From: Clostridium sp. CAG:628
GTDB lineage: Bacteria > Bacillota_I > Bacilli_A > RF39 > UBA660
Assembly: GCA_000438415.1 (NCBI GenBank)
Contig: FR902240.1
Location: 1 to 64,000, forward strand
Reading direction: 5' to 3'
DNA: 64,000 nt
The translations under genes were made by a program, and so were the position numbers. The notes under the pieces were generated by a model, which worked only from the letters and a program-made list of their open reading frames with translations, was not told the origin of the DNA and made no database searches. Positions 38,055-46,317 of the stretch are shown piece after piece (the stretch's first letter is position 1; every line of letters starts with the position of its first letter).

Positions 38055-39841
38055 TGAATAACTTACCAAATAATACAAAACCAAAGAATTTTACTACTTC
38101 ACTAAAAAAACTAATTAAATCTCTTTTCCCTTATAAAAAGGGAATAATAATAGTATTTATATTTAGTATATTGTCTACCTTATTTACAATAGTTGGACCA
38201 AAAGTACTAGGTAATGCTACTACTGAATTATATAATGGAGTAGTTAGAAAACTAAATAATGCTGGAAATATAGATTATACAAAATTACATACTATACTTT
38301 TAACATTACTTATACTTTATATAATAAGTGCTATATTTAACTATATACAAGGTATAGTAGTTGCAAAAATAAGTGCGAAATACACATTAGAATTAAGAAA
38401 AAAAGTAAATAGAAAAATGGAAAAGTTACCACTTAAATACTTTGATAAAAAGAGTCATGGAGAAGTATTATCTCTAATAACTAATGATATAGATAAAATA
38501 AGTCAAAACCTAAGTAATACATTAACTGAAACAGTAACATGTATAATAGCCGTATTAGGTATGCTTATAATGATGTTTAGCATAAATGTAACAATGACTC
38601 TAGCAATAATTATAATACTACCAATATGTATGATATTAACTGCAATAATTGCAAGTAAGGGACAAAAATATTTTACTCTTCGTCAAGAAGGACTAGCCAA
38701 AGTTGACACTAAAGTAGAAGAAATGTTAAGAAACCATAATATAGTTAAAGTATTTAATTCAGAAGATAAAATATTAAAAGAATTTAATAAAGAAAATGAT
38801 TTACTTGCAGATAGCACTTGGAAGAGTAACTTTATTGGTGGAATAATGCACCCAATAATGATGCTTATAGGAAATTTAAGCTATGTTGTAATTGCATTTT
38901 TAGGTGGTTTATTTGTAATACAAGGAAAGATTACAGTAGGTAACATTCAGTCATTTATAACATATGCTAAAAACTTTACAAATCCAATAGGTAGTCTAGC
39001 AAGTATTATGACAGAATTAGAAAGCATGATTGCTGCTAGTGAAAGAGTAGAAGACTATCTAAGTGAAGAAGAGGAAAAGAAAGTAGAAAATCCAGTACCT
39101 TTAAATAATGTTCAAGGTAATATTACTTTTGACCATGTTAAATTTGGATATGATGAAAACAAAATTATTATTAAAGACTTCACTGCACATATAGAAAGTG
39201 GTAAAAAAATAGCAATAGTAGGACCAACTGGAAGCGGAAAAACTACATTAGTAAAACTTCTTATGAGATTTTATGATGTAAATTCAGGTAATATATTAAT
39301 AGATGGTGTAAACATAAAAGATGTAGAAAGGACTAGTCTTAGAAAAAATATTGGAATGGTTTTACAAGATACTTGGCTTTATAGTGGAACGATTATGGAA
39401 AACATTAGGTATGGTAGACTTGATGCGACGGATGACGAGGTTATTGCTTCTGCTAAAGAGGCTCAAGTACATCACTTTATACAAACTTTACCAGATAGTT
39501 ATAACTTAGAAATAAACGAAGAAACTAGTAATATTAGTGAAGGACAAAAACAATTACTTACAATTGCAAGAGCAATACTAAAAAACCCTAAAATTCTAAT
39601 TTTAGATGAGGCTACTAGTAGTGTAGATACAAGAACTGAAGAACTTATTCAAAAAGCAATGGATACTCTTATGAAAGGAAGAACTTCATTTATAATTGCA
39701 CATAGACTTTCCACAATTAAAAATGCTGACTTAATATTAGTACTAAAAGATGGAGACATAATCGAGCAAGGTACACATGAAGAACTATTAAAGAAAAATG
39801 GTCTTTATAAGTCACTATATAGTAGTCAATTTGAAAGTTAA
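38054..39841 (+). CDS. ABC exporter half-transporter, permease-ATPase fusion (catalytic Walker B)
   Basis: 595 residues, with the ATG overlapping the previous stop. Six TM helices, Walker A GPTGSGKTT, and a canonical Walker B/catalytic Glu in ILILDEATSSVD. The signature is SEGQKQL instead of SGGQ. Paired with the previous protein this gives one good ATP site (this Walker pair plus the partner's SGGQ) and one degenerate site, the standard design of heterodimeric type IV exporters such as TM287/288. Substrate unknown. Confidence 0.92.
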   Translation: MNNLPNNTKPKNFTTSLKKLIKSLFPYKKGIIIVFIFSILSTLFTIVGPKVLGNATTELYNGVVRKLNNAGNIDYTKLHTILLTLLILYIISAIFNYIQGIVVAKISAKYTLELRKKVNRKMEKLPLKYFDKKSHGEVLSLITNDIDKISQNLSNTLTETVTCIIAVLGMLIMMFSINVTMTLAIIIILPICMILTAIIASKGQKYFTLRQEGLAKVDTKVEEMLRNHNIVKVFNSEDKILKEFNKENDLLADSTWKSNFIGGIMHPIMMLIGNLSYVVIAFLGGLFVIQGKITVGNIQSFITYAKNFTNPIGSLASIMTELESMIAASERVEDYLSEEEEKKVENPVPLNNVQGNITFDHVKFGYDENKIIIKDFTAHIESGKKIAIVGPTGSGKTTLVKLLMRFYDVNSGNILIDGVNIKDVERTSLRKNIGMVLQDTWLYSGTIMENIRYGRLDATDDEVIASAKEAQVHHFIQTLPDSYNLEINEETSNISEGQKQLLTIARAILKNPKILILDEATSSVDTRTEELIQKAMDTLMKGRTSFIIAHRLSTIKNADLILVLKDGDIIEQGTHEELLKKNGLYKSLYSSQFES

Positions 39842-39842
39842 A

Positions 39843-39869
39843 GCATCACTTAACTAGTGATGTCTTTTA
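39843..39869 (+). terminator. Intrinsic terminator after the ABC pair
   Basis: catcact/agtgatg stem followed by TCTTTT. Confidence 0.75.
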
Positions 39870-40114
39870 TTAATTGAAAGTTAACAAACATAATTAATAC
39901 TTATTATAGATAATTATTGTAGAAAAATAGTTGATATAAATACAAAAAAGAACTAAAGCTAAACAAAAAATAAAGTACCTATTAAAAAGTTTGTAGTTCA
40001 TAATAAAATTACAAATTTAAAGCGAAGTCAACAATTATTTACTGATAACACAAATATTAAAGCAAATTATTTCTTATTATTATCAATGAGTTCTCCATCT
40101 ACTAAAAATATACC
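39870..40114. other. AT-rich intergenic region, nothing recognised
   Basis: About 245 bases between the ABC exporter terminator and the rpmB terminator. I see no ORF with a start and ribosome-binding site, no RNA gene, and no repeat shared with the rest of the window. Confidence 0.5.
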
Positions 40115-40142
40115 ACAAAAAAATCACTCTTCTAAGTGATTT
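40115..40142 (-). terminator. Intrinsic terminator of rpmB
   Basis: On the minus strand, stem aatcact/agtgatt followed by seven T. Confidence 0.85.
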
Positions 40143-40302
40143 ATTTTTCTAAACTTCTAATTTCTTTAGTAGTTAATCTAACTTTCTTTCCGTCAATTTT
40201 AACAGTTTGTAAATTAACTTTTTGAGTCTTTTTAGTAGCCTTTAAACTGAAAGGTCTATTATTACTGCTCATATTTTTTCTATCAGATAAATTTTTTGCC
40301 AT
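40141..40302 (-). CDS. rpmB: 50S ribosomal protein L28 (short form)
   Basis: 53 residues, ATG at 40302 after AAGGAGG on the minus strand. The core NNRPFSLKATKKTQKVNLQT and KIDGKKVRLTTKEIRSLEK aligns with L28 (usual pattern: SH..N.TKR...NLQ.V....G...RV.VS...LKS). It is about nine residues shorter than usual and lacks the N-terminal CxxTGK element, so it cannot carry the zinc site seen in some L28 forms. L28 sits near the E-site of the 50S subunit. Monocistronic. Confidence 0.85.
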   Translation of the reverse strand: MAKNLSDRKNMSSNNRPFSLKATKKTQKVNLQTVKIDGKKVRLTTKEIRSLEK

Positions 40303-40398
40303 CTTTTTTGCCTCCTTAAACTTCTATAATAATTTACCACAAAATACTGGTTTAGTCAATCAATTTTTGATATAATTACACTATTGGAGGTAAAATTT

Positions 40399-41289
40399 AT
40401 GTTATATATTGGAAGTCATACAAGTTATTTAAAAGATAAAGGACTACTTGGAGTAGTGAATGAGAGTATTAGTTATGGTGCAAATATATTTATGTTTTAT
40501 ACAGGAAGTAACCAAAGCACATTAAGGTTTCCTATTGATAAAGAACTAACTAAAAAGGCACATGAGAAAATGTTAGAGTATGGACTAGATAAAACTAAAT
40601 GTATTGTACATGCTCCTTTTATAATAAATCTTGCTAATAACACAAGTGAAGAAAAGTATGAGTTTTATATTAATTTTTTAAGGCAAGAACTAAATAGATG
40701 TATAGAACTTGATATAAGAAATATTGTTCTTCATCCAGGAAGTTATACTACTCTTGATAGAAAAACTGGTATAAAAAATATTGCAAATGGTTTAAATATT
40801 GCATTAGATGGTATAGATGGGGTTAATTTACTTTTAGAATTCATGAGTGGAAAAGGAACAGAAGTAGGAACAAGTATAAGTGACTTAAAAGAAATAATTG
40901 ACTTATTAGATCAAAGTATAAAAGAAAAAGTTTTTGTTTGTTTAGATACATGTCACATGAACGATGCAGGCATTGATATAAGTAAGTTTGATGAGTTTTT
41001 GGATGTTTTTGATAAAAGTATTGGAATTAATAAAATTAAATGTATTCATGTAAACGACAGCATGAATCCAATTGGTAGTCACAAAGATAGACATGCAAAC
41101 TTAGGATATGGCACTATTGGATTTGATAACTTAATCAATGTAATTTATAATCAAAGACTAGATAATATTCCTAAAATACTTGAGACTCCTTGGATAAATA
41201 GAAATGAAAAAGATGCATATGCACCTTATAAATATGAAATAGAAATGATTAAAGATAAAAAGTTTAACGACTATATTAATTCTAAATAA
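40399..41289 (+). CDS. nfo: Endonuclease IV (AP endonuclease)
   Basis: 296 residues from the ATG at 40399 after TTGGAGG. The TIM-barrel metal ligands are in conserved motifs: IGSHTSY, VHAPFIINLAN, LHPGSY, LLEFMSGKGTEVG, CLDTCHMNDAG, and IHVNDSMNPIGSHKDRHANL. It binds three zinc ions and cleaves 5' of abasic sites, complementing the Nth glycosylase encoded at 18329. Nfo next to a YqfT-like protein matches yqfS-yqfT in Bacillus, although the second gene is inverted here. Confidence 0.96.
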   Translation: MLYIGSHTSYLKDKGLLGVVNESISYGANIFMFYTGSNQSTLRFPIDKELTKKAHEKMLEYGLDKTKCIVHAPFIINLANNTSEEKYEFYINFLRQELNRCIELDIRNIVLHPGSYTTLDRKTGIKNIANGLNIALDGIDGVNLLLEFMSGKGTEVGTSISDLKEIIDLLDQSIKEKVFVCLDTCHMNDAGIDISKFDEFLDVFDKSIGINKIKCIHVNDSMNPIGSHKDRHANLGYGTIGFDNLINVIYNQRLDNIPKILETPWINRNEKDAYAPYKYEIEMIKDKKFNDYINSK

Positions 41290-41539
41290 ATTTAGAATAT
41301 TTGTTTATAAGTTCATTTAGTTTAAAATAAACACTTTCACTAAAAGAACTTTTTTTACTTTCTAAAACCTCTTTAGCATGTCCATCAAGTATATAGTCAA
41401 CATTTGCTTTAACAGTACTAACAAATATTTCTGCTTCACTTGTTGTTACTTCAACTCCTTCTTTAAGGCCATACTTAATAACATCTTCGCTAGTTAAATT
41501 AAGTACATAATTTTTAACTAAATTCTTTATAATAATCAC
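41282..41539 (-). CDS. DUF2624 family protein (YqfT-like)
   Basis: 85 residues, GTG start at 41539 with GAGGTGA upstream on the minus strand. The short helical pattern LTSEDVIKYGLKEGVEVTTS followed by EAEIFVSTVK resembles DUF2624/YqfT, small proteins of unknown function found beside nfo in Bacilli. It converges on nfo and overlaps its 3' end by 8 nt. Confidence 0.65.
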   Translation of the reverse strand: MIIIKNLVKNYVLNLTSEDVIKYGLKEGVEVTTSEAEIFVSTVKANVDYILDGHAKEVLESKKSSFSESVYFKLNELINKYSKFI

Positions 41540-41659
41540 GTATAATCACCTCATTAAAATAATATGTATAAAAACATATTTAATACATAAAATAATAATG
41601 GTAAGGACGTATCCTTTCCAACTTGTTAGATTTAATCGGAAGATTAGTTTTATTCTAAC

Positions 41660-41698
41660 AAAAAAACACTTAAGAAATATCTTAAGTGTTTATTTTTT
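41660..41698. terminator. Bidirectional hairpin terminator by tRNA-Ser
   Basis: An 11-bp stem aacacttaaga/tcttaagtgtt with A-runs on the left and T-runs on the right. It should end the minus-strand tRNA-Ser transcript. Confidence 0.82.
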
Positions 41699-41703
41699 TA
41701 TTA

Positions 41704-41794
41704 TGGCGGAGTGAGAGAGATTCGAACTCTCGCGCCAGTTTCCCGACCTACACCCTTAGCAGGGGCGCCTCTTCGGCCTCTTGAGTATCACTCC
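41704..41794 (-). tRNA. tRNA-Ser (GCT)
   Basis: 91 nt including encoded CCA, with the long variable arm of class II tRNAs. Acceptor ggagtga, anticodon loop with GCT (ccctgctaaggg), and T-arm gagagttcgaatctctc. Confidence 0.95.
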
Positions 41795-41900
41795 AGCTGA
41801 CTACTTAATCTTACCTTATTTTTCTAATAAAGTCAAGTTAATTAATAAAAAAATTTAAAATTTTAAAATTATATGATACAATAATTCTAGGTGAAGTACT

Positions 41901-43760
41901 ATGTATTTAAAAATAACAAATGGAAGTATAGAAATAAATAACAAAGTAATATTAGAAGACATAAATTTCTTAATAAAGAACAATGAAAAAGTAGGTTTAG
42001 TAGGAAGAAATGGAAGTGGTAAGACAACACTTTTAAAAGGAATAACCGGACAAATACCTTTTACTAACGGTTATGATAAATTACATATAGAAAAAGATAA
42101 ATTTAAAATAGGTTATGTCAGTCAAGAAAACTTAACTGACCCAGATACACTTTTAATTGATTACATAAGGTCTTCATATAGAGAAATAATAAATATTGAA
42201 AAAAATCTTGAATCTTTAGAAAAAGAAATGTCTAATAGTTATAAAGAAGAAACATTAATAAAATATAATGACTTACTTGAAAGTTATGAATTTTTAGGAG
42301 GATATATTTACAAAAAAGAATACATTACTGCCTTAAATAAATTTGGATTTAATACTGATGTATATAATAAAAAAATAAGTGAATTTTCAGGTGGAGAACT
42401 AACTAAACTATCGCTACTAAAGCTACTTTTATCACGTCCTGACTTACTTATACTAGATGAACCCACTAACCACTTAGATATAACAGCAATTGAATGGTTA
42501 GAAAACTACTTAAAAGAATATAAAAATAACATTATTCTAGTTAGTCATGATAGAATGTTTTTAGATAGCATCTGTAACATTATATACTTAATTGAATATG
42601 GAACAACTAAAAAGTATGTTGGAAATTACACTAGTTACATTAAACAAAGAGAAGAAGACTATATAAAAGCATTAAAAGACTATAATAGACAAAAGAAAGA
42701 AATAAAAAGACTTGAAGAATTAGTTGATAGATTTAAGTATAAACCTACAAAAGCAAAAATGGCAATGAGTAAATTAAAACAAATAGAAAAAATGGTTAAA
42801 ATAGAAAAACCAGAAACATTTGATAAAAAAACATTTAAGATAAACTTTAATCCAACAACTACTAGTTATAAAGATGTATTAAAACTAAAAAACTTATCAG
42901 TTGGGTATACTAAAGAATTATTTAACATTGACTTAAATCTAGAAAGAGAAGATAAACTAGGAATAATAGGCGATAATGGAATAGGAAAAAGTACATTGAT
43001 TAAAACAATAACAGGTGTTATTCCACCTATAAAGGGAAAAGTAATACTTGGTCAAAATGTAAAATATGCATACTTTAGTCAACAATTAGAAAACTTAAAC
43101 AAAGAAAACACTATATATGATGAAATAAAAAATACTTTTAATGAAATGACTCCTCTTGAAGTAAGAACTCTTTTAGGAAACTTCAATTTTAAAGGAGATG
43201 ACGTTTTTAAACAAATAAAAGACTTAAGTGGTGGAGAAAAAGTAAGAGTAAGTTTATGTAAAATATTAAATTCAAAACCAAACTTGCTAATATTAGATGA
43301 ACCAACAAATCACTTAGATTTGATTAACAAAGAAACTATAGAAAGTTTATTAAATGATTACAAAGGTACATTAATAATCGTAAGTCATGATAGATACTTG
43401 ATTAATAAAGTGTGTACGAAACTATTAGTTATAGAAAAAAACAAAACAACTTTATATAACTATGGATATAAGGAGTATTTAGAAAAAAGAGTAGTATCTG
43501 ATAGTACTAAAGCTAATAAGGAAGAAAAACCAAAAAAAGAAAAGAAAAATATTGATAAAACAAATGGTAAGAAAATAATAGAAAAAGAAATAAATGATTT
43601 AGAAAAGAAAGTTAATTTATTAAATAATGAACTACTTAAAAGTGAAGTATATATGGATCAATTAAAATCAAAAGATATACTTCTTCAAATAGAATCATTA
43701 AATAAACTAATCGATAAAAAATATATAGATTTAGAAAGCATAGAAGATTGTGGAAATTAA
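41901..43760 (+). CDS. ABC-F family ATPase (ribosome-associated)
   Basis: 619 residues after AGGTGAAG. Two ATPase domains without membrane segments: Walker A GRNGSGKTT and GDNGIGKST, signatures FSGGELTKLSLL and LSGGEKVRVSLC, and both Walker B as LLILDEPTNHLD. The linker of ~80 charged residues (KRLEELVDRFKYKPTKAKMA) is the P-site tRNA-interaction motif, and a Lys/Glu-rich coiled coil closes the protein. ABC-F proteins act on the ribosomal E site, some conferring antibiotic resistance. Subfamily (EttA/Uup/YdiF/ARE) cannot be set by eye. Confidence 0.93.
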   Translation: MYLKITNGSIEINNKVILEDINFLIKNNEKVGLVGRNGSGKTTLLKGITGQIPFTNGYDKLHIEKDKFKIGYVSQENLTDPDTLLIDYIRSSYREIINIEKNLESLEKEMSNSYKEETLIKYNDLLESYEFLGGYIYKKEYITALNKFGFNTDVYNKKISEFSGGELTKLSLLKLLLSRPDLLILDEPTNHLDITAIEWLENYLKEYKNNIILVSHDRMFLDSICNIIYLIEYGTTKKYVGNYTSYIKQREEDYIKALKDYNRQKKEIKRLEELVDRFKYKPTKAKMAMSKLKQIEKMVKIEKPETFDKKTFKINFNPTTTSYKDVLKLKNLSVGYTKELFNIDLNLEREDKLGIIGDNGIGKSTLIKTITGVIPPIKGKVILGQNVKYAYFSQQLENLNKENTIYDEIKNTFNEMTPLEVRTLLGNFNFKGDDVFKQIKDLSGGEKVRVSLCKILNSKPNLLILDEPTNHLDLINKETIESLLNDYKGTLIIVSHDRYLINKVCTKLLVIEKNKTTLYNYGYKEYLEKRVVSDSTKANKEEKPKKEKKNIDKTNGKKIIEKEINDLEKKVNLLNNELLKSEVYMDQLKSKDILLQIESLNKLIDKKYIDLESIEDCGN

Positions 43761-43795
43761 AAAAATATGTTATATTATTATTGGAGGAATAATAT

Positions 43796-44212
43796 ATGAA
43801 TAAAAAAGGATTTACGTTAATTGAAGTAATTGCTATTATAGCAATATTAGGAGTTATAATGACACTAGCAGTGCCTAGAATACTTTCTTCATTAAATGGT
43901 GGAATTGAAAAAACTATGAAAGTACAAGAAGATGAAATAAGAGAAGCGGGGCTTTTATATTTAGAAGATATGTGTAAAAACCCGATAGGATATGGTACTT
44001 GTCCTAGCACAATAACTTATGATGATGCAACTAATAGTTATAGTGGGAAAGTTTCTTTAGATATTTTAGTAAATTCTAAATATATTGATAAAGTAATGCA
44101 TAGTGGTGAATCCTGTTCGGCTTGTGTAGTATTTAATAACAATGATGCTACTGCTTATTTAAAATGTGGAACAACTTATGAAAACCCAAATTATAGTACG
44201 AAATGTAATTAA
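43796..44212 (+). CDS. Type IV prepilin-like protein (orphan)
   Basis: 138 residues after TTGGAGGA. The class III signal MNKKGFTLIEVIAIIAILGV is a perfect prepilin peptidase site (G^FTLIE) followed by the ~20-residue hydrophobic helix. The C-terminal domain has four cysteines (MCKNPIGYGTCP, SCSACV) and a late CGTTYE, so disulfides are likely. No pilus ATPase, peptidase or ComG gene is nearby, so a dispersed competence or pilin role is inferred. Confidence 0.85.
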   Translation: MNKKGFTLIEVIAIIAILGVIMTLAVPRILSSLNGGIEKTMKVQEDEIREAGLLYLEDMCKNPIGYGTCPSTITYDDATNSYSGKVSLDILVNSKYIDKVMHSGESCSACVVFNNNDATAYLKCGTTYENPNYSTKCN

Positions 44213-44220
44213 TTTTATAC

Positions 44221-44249
44221 AAAAAGGCTTGACAACTAGCCTTTTTTTG
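44221..44249 (+). terminator. Intrinsic terminator after prepilin gene
   Basis: Stem aaaggct/agccttt followed by a seven-T run. Confidence 0.85.
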
Positions 44250-44289
44250 TTTAAAATATAGAAATTGATAAAAGAAGGGAAGTGTGTTT

Positions 44290-44742
44290 ATGATGGAAAA
44301 CATAGTATTAAAAGAAAAATTAGAAAAACTATTTGACAGATTAACTACTGAAATTGTTTATACGGCTTGGATGAATAGAATTAAATTTAAAGATAAAAGT
44401 ATTAGTGAGTTAATGATTTTAATTAATAAAAAAGATAAGAATTTTACCGCTAAGATATTTAAAAAAGCGTTAGTAGGGTTACAACTTTTACAAAATAAAG
44501 AAATTGAATTACAAAAATGTTCTCTTGTACATTCAACAATTAAATTTGAAAGAGTAGCATCTATTGATACTCTTGGAAAATACCCATTATTTACATATAA
44601 TAATGAAGGTAAATTAATTAAGATCCAATATGGTAAACATTGTAGTTTAGTAAATTTTACAAATAGTTTATTATATGTTATAAGTAAAAGATTACCATCT
44701 ATACTAGATGAAATAGAATCGAAGAAGGTGTTATCAAAGTGA
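44290..44742 (+). CDS. Hypothetical protein, lineage-specific small family
   Basis: About 150 residues. Start set at the ATG at 44290 because AAGGGAAG lies 9 nt upstream; an in-frame GTG at 44284 is too close. Helical, Lys-rich, with YPLFTYNNEGKLIKIQ in the C-terminal third, the signature shared with the proteins at 34060 and 44739. It overlaps the next gene by 4 nt (GTGA), so the pair is coupled. Function unknown. Confidence 0.6.
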   Translation: MMENIVLKEKLEKLFDRLTTEIVYTAWMNRIKFKDKSISELMILINKKDKNFTAKIFKKALVGLQLLQNKEIELQKCSLVHSTIKFERVASIDTLGKYPLFTYNNEGKLIKIQYGKHCSLVNFTNSLLYVISKRLPSILDEIESKKVLSK

Positions 44743-45221
44743 TAAAAGATAAAATAAAATTATTTACTTATTATGATTTTGAGTTTAAAAGAAACTTTGT
44801 ATTAAATGAATTAAATAGAGTATTAGATAAAAAAGTGAGTGAATTAACTGCTAATGATTTAAAGTTAACTTCATTAAAGGATAAAGTAAAGCTAATTGAT
44901 AGTTTAATTACCGATGAAGAAGATAAGTTTTTATTTAACACATATAAGGATTTACATGAAAGTCTTGAACTAATAGAAAATAGAACTATTCCTTTTGAAA
45001 ATTTATATATACCAAAAGCAGAATATTATCATTACTATAGAAAACTTAAAAAAATAGATTTATATCCAGCATTTAAATATGATGAAAATGGAGTGGTTTC
45101 TGTATTTAAAAATATAGCATTGAGTGATAAGAATATGTTACTTTCATATATTGATATATATGAGACTAAATTAGTTGAATTAAAGAAATTTTATAAAAAG
45201 AAAGCTTTGCAATTAAAATAA
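44739..45221 (+). CDS. Hypothetical protein, lineage-specific small family
   Basis: 160 residues from a GTG start with GAAGGTG upstream. Helical, charged, with YPAFKYDENGVVSVFKN, the same signature as the preceding protein and the one at 34060. It is the second gene of a two-gene operon. Function unknown. Confidence 0.6.
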   Translation: MIKDKIKLFTYYDFEFKRNFVLNELNRVLDKKVSELTANDLKLTSLKDKVKLIDSLITDEEDKFLFNTYKDLHESLELIENRTIPFENLYIPKAEYYHYYRKLKKIDLYPAFKYDENGVVSVFKNIALSDKNMLLSYIDIYETKLVELKKFYKKKALQLK

Positions 45222-45276
45222 AGTTTTTTTTTATAAAAAAATATATCAAAATAAAGTGTAAAATGATCAAAAATGT

Positions 45277-45305
45277 TTGACAAACATACATTAACGTGAT
45301 ATATT
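45277..45305 (+). promoter_or_regulatory. Promoter of the str operon
   Basis: A perfect TTGACA at 45277-45282, 17-nt spacer, TATATT at 45300-45305. The ~80-nt leader has two small hairpins (gagtttt/aaaactc and tacac/gtgta). Confidence 0.8.
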
Positions 45306-45389
45306 ATAAATGTTTGAGTTTTCATGTAAAACTCTAATTAAAATAACAAATACGATACACCAGGAAGTGTGTACGGGAAAGGAGTTAAT

Positions 45390-45806
45390 ATGACTACTAT
45401 TAACCAATTAGTTAGAAAAAGTAGAGGACAAAAAGTTAGAAAGAGTAAAAGCCCAGTATTAAATGTTGGATTTAACTCAAAAGATAGAAAAAGAACTAAC
45501 AACATGAGTCCTCAAAAACGTGGAGTATGTACTCGTGTAGGTACTAAAACACCTAAGAAACCAAACTCAGCATTAAGAAAATATGCTCGTGTAAGATTAA
45601 GTAATGGTTACGAAGTAACTTGCTATATTCCTGGAGAAGGACATAACTTACAAGAACACAGTGTAGTATTAATAAGAGGTGGACGTGTTAAAGACCTAAT
45701 CGGAGTTAGATATCACATTGTTCGTGGTACATTAGATACTGCAGGTATTGACAAGAGAAGACAAGGTAGAAGTAAATATGGTACTAAAAAACCTAAAAAC
45801 AAATAA
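45390..45806 (+). CDS. rpsL: 30S ribosomal protein S12
   Basis: 138 residues from the ATG at 45390 after AAAGGAG. The decoding-site loop [17 protein letters not shown] is intact, including the streptomycin-site Lys. The second loop reads [13 protein letters not shown], where nearly all bacteria have KDLPG. The Pro-to-Ile change is codon 104 (45699-45701) and corresponds to E. coli Pro90/91, a site of streptomycin resistance/dependence mutations. First gene of the str operon. Confidence 0.98.
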   Translation: MTTINQLVRKSRGQKVRKSKSPVLNVGFNSKDRKRTNNMSPQKRGVCTRVGTKTPKKPNSALRKYARVRLSNGYEVTCYIPGEGHNLQEHSVVLIRGGRVKDLIGVRYHIVRGTLDTAGIDKRRQGRSKYGTKKPKNK

Positions 45807-45827
45807 TTAAGAAGGGAGGATTAAACT

Positions 45828-46295
45828 ATGCGTAAAAGACAAGCAGTTAAAAGAGAAGTATTAGCTGATCCTATTTATAATAGCAAAGTTGTTACTAAAT
45901 TAATCAATAGAATTATGATTGGTGGTAAAAAAGGAACTGCTCAAACTATTTTATATGATGCATTTAACATAGTTAAAGAAAAAACTGGAGAAGAACCAAT
46001 GGACGTGTTTATGAAGGCTTATGAAAATATTAAACCTCAATTAGAAATAAAGAGTAGACGTATTGGTGGAGGTAACTATCAAGTTCCAGTTGAAGTTAGA
46101 GAAGAAAGAAAACAAACTTTAGCACTTCGTTGGTTAGTACAATATGCTAAAAATAGAAGTGGTAAAGGTATGGCTGAAAACTTAGCTAACGAAATAATAG
46201 ATGCTGCTAACGGTGTTGGTGGTGCTGTTAAGAAACGTGAGGATACTCACAAGATGGCTGAAGCTAATAAAGCTTATGCTCATTATAGATGGTAA
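45828..46295 (+). CDS. rpsG: 30S ribosomal protein S7
   Basis: 155 residues after [29 protein letters not shown] and [18 protein letters not shown] are diagnostic. S7 nucleates the 30S head and contacts E-site tRNA. Standard position between rpsL and fusA. Confidence 0.98.
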   Translation: MRKRQAVKREVLADPIYNSKVVTKLINRIMIGGKKGTAQTILYDAFNIVKEKTGEEPMDVFMKAYENIKPQLEIKSRRIGGGNYQVPVEVREERKQTLALRWLVQYAKNRSGKGMAENLANEIIDAANGVGGAVKKREDTHKMAEANKAYAHYRW

Positions 46296-46317
46296 TATAT
46301 AGAAGGGAGAATGAATT

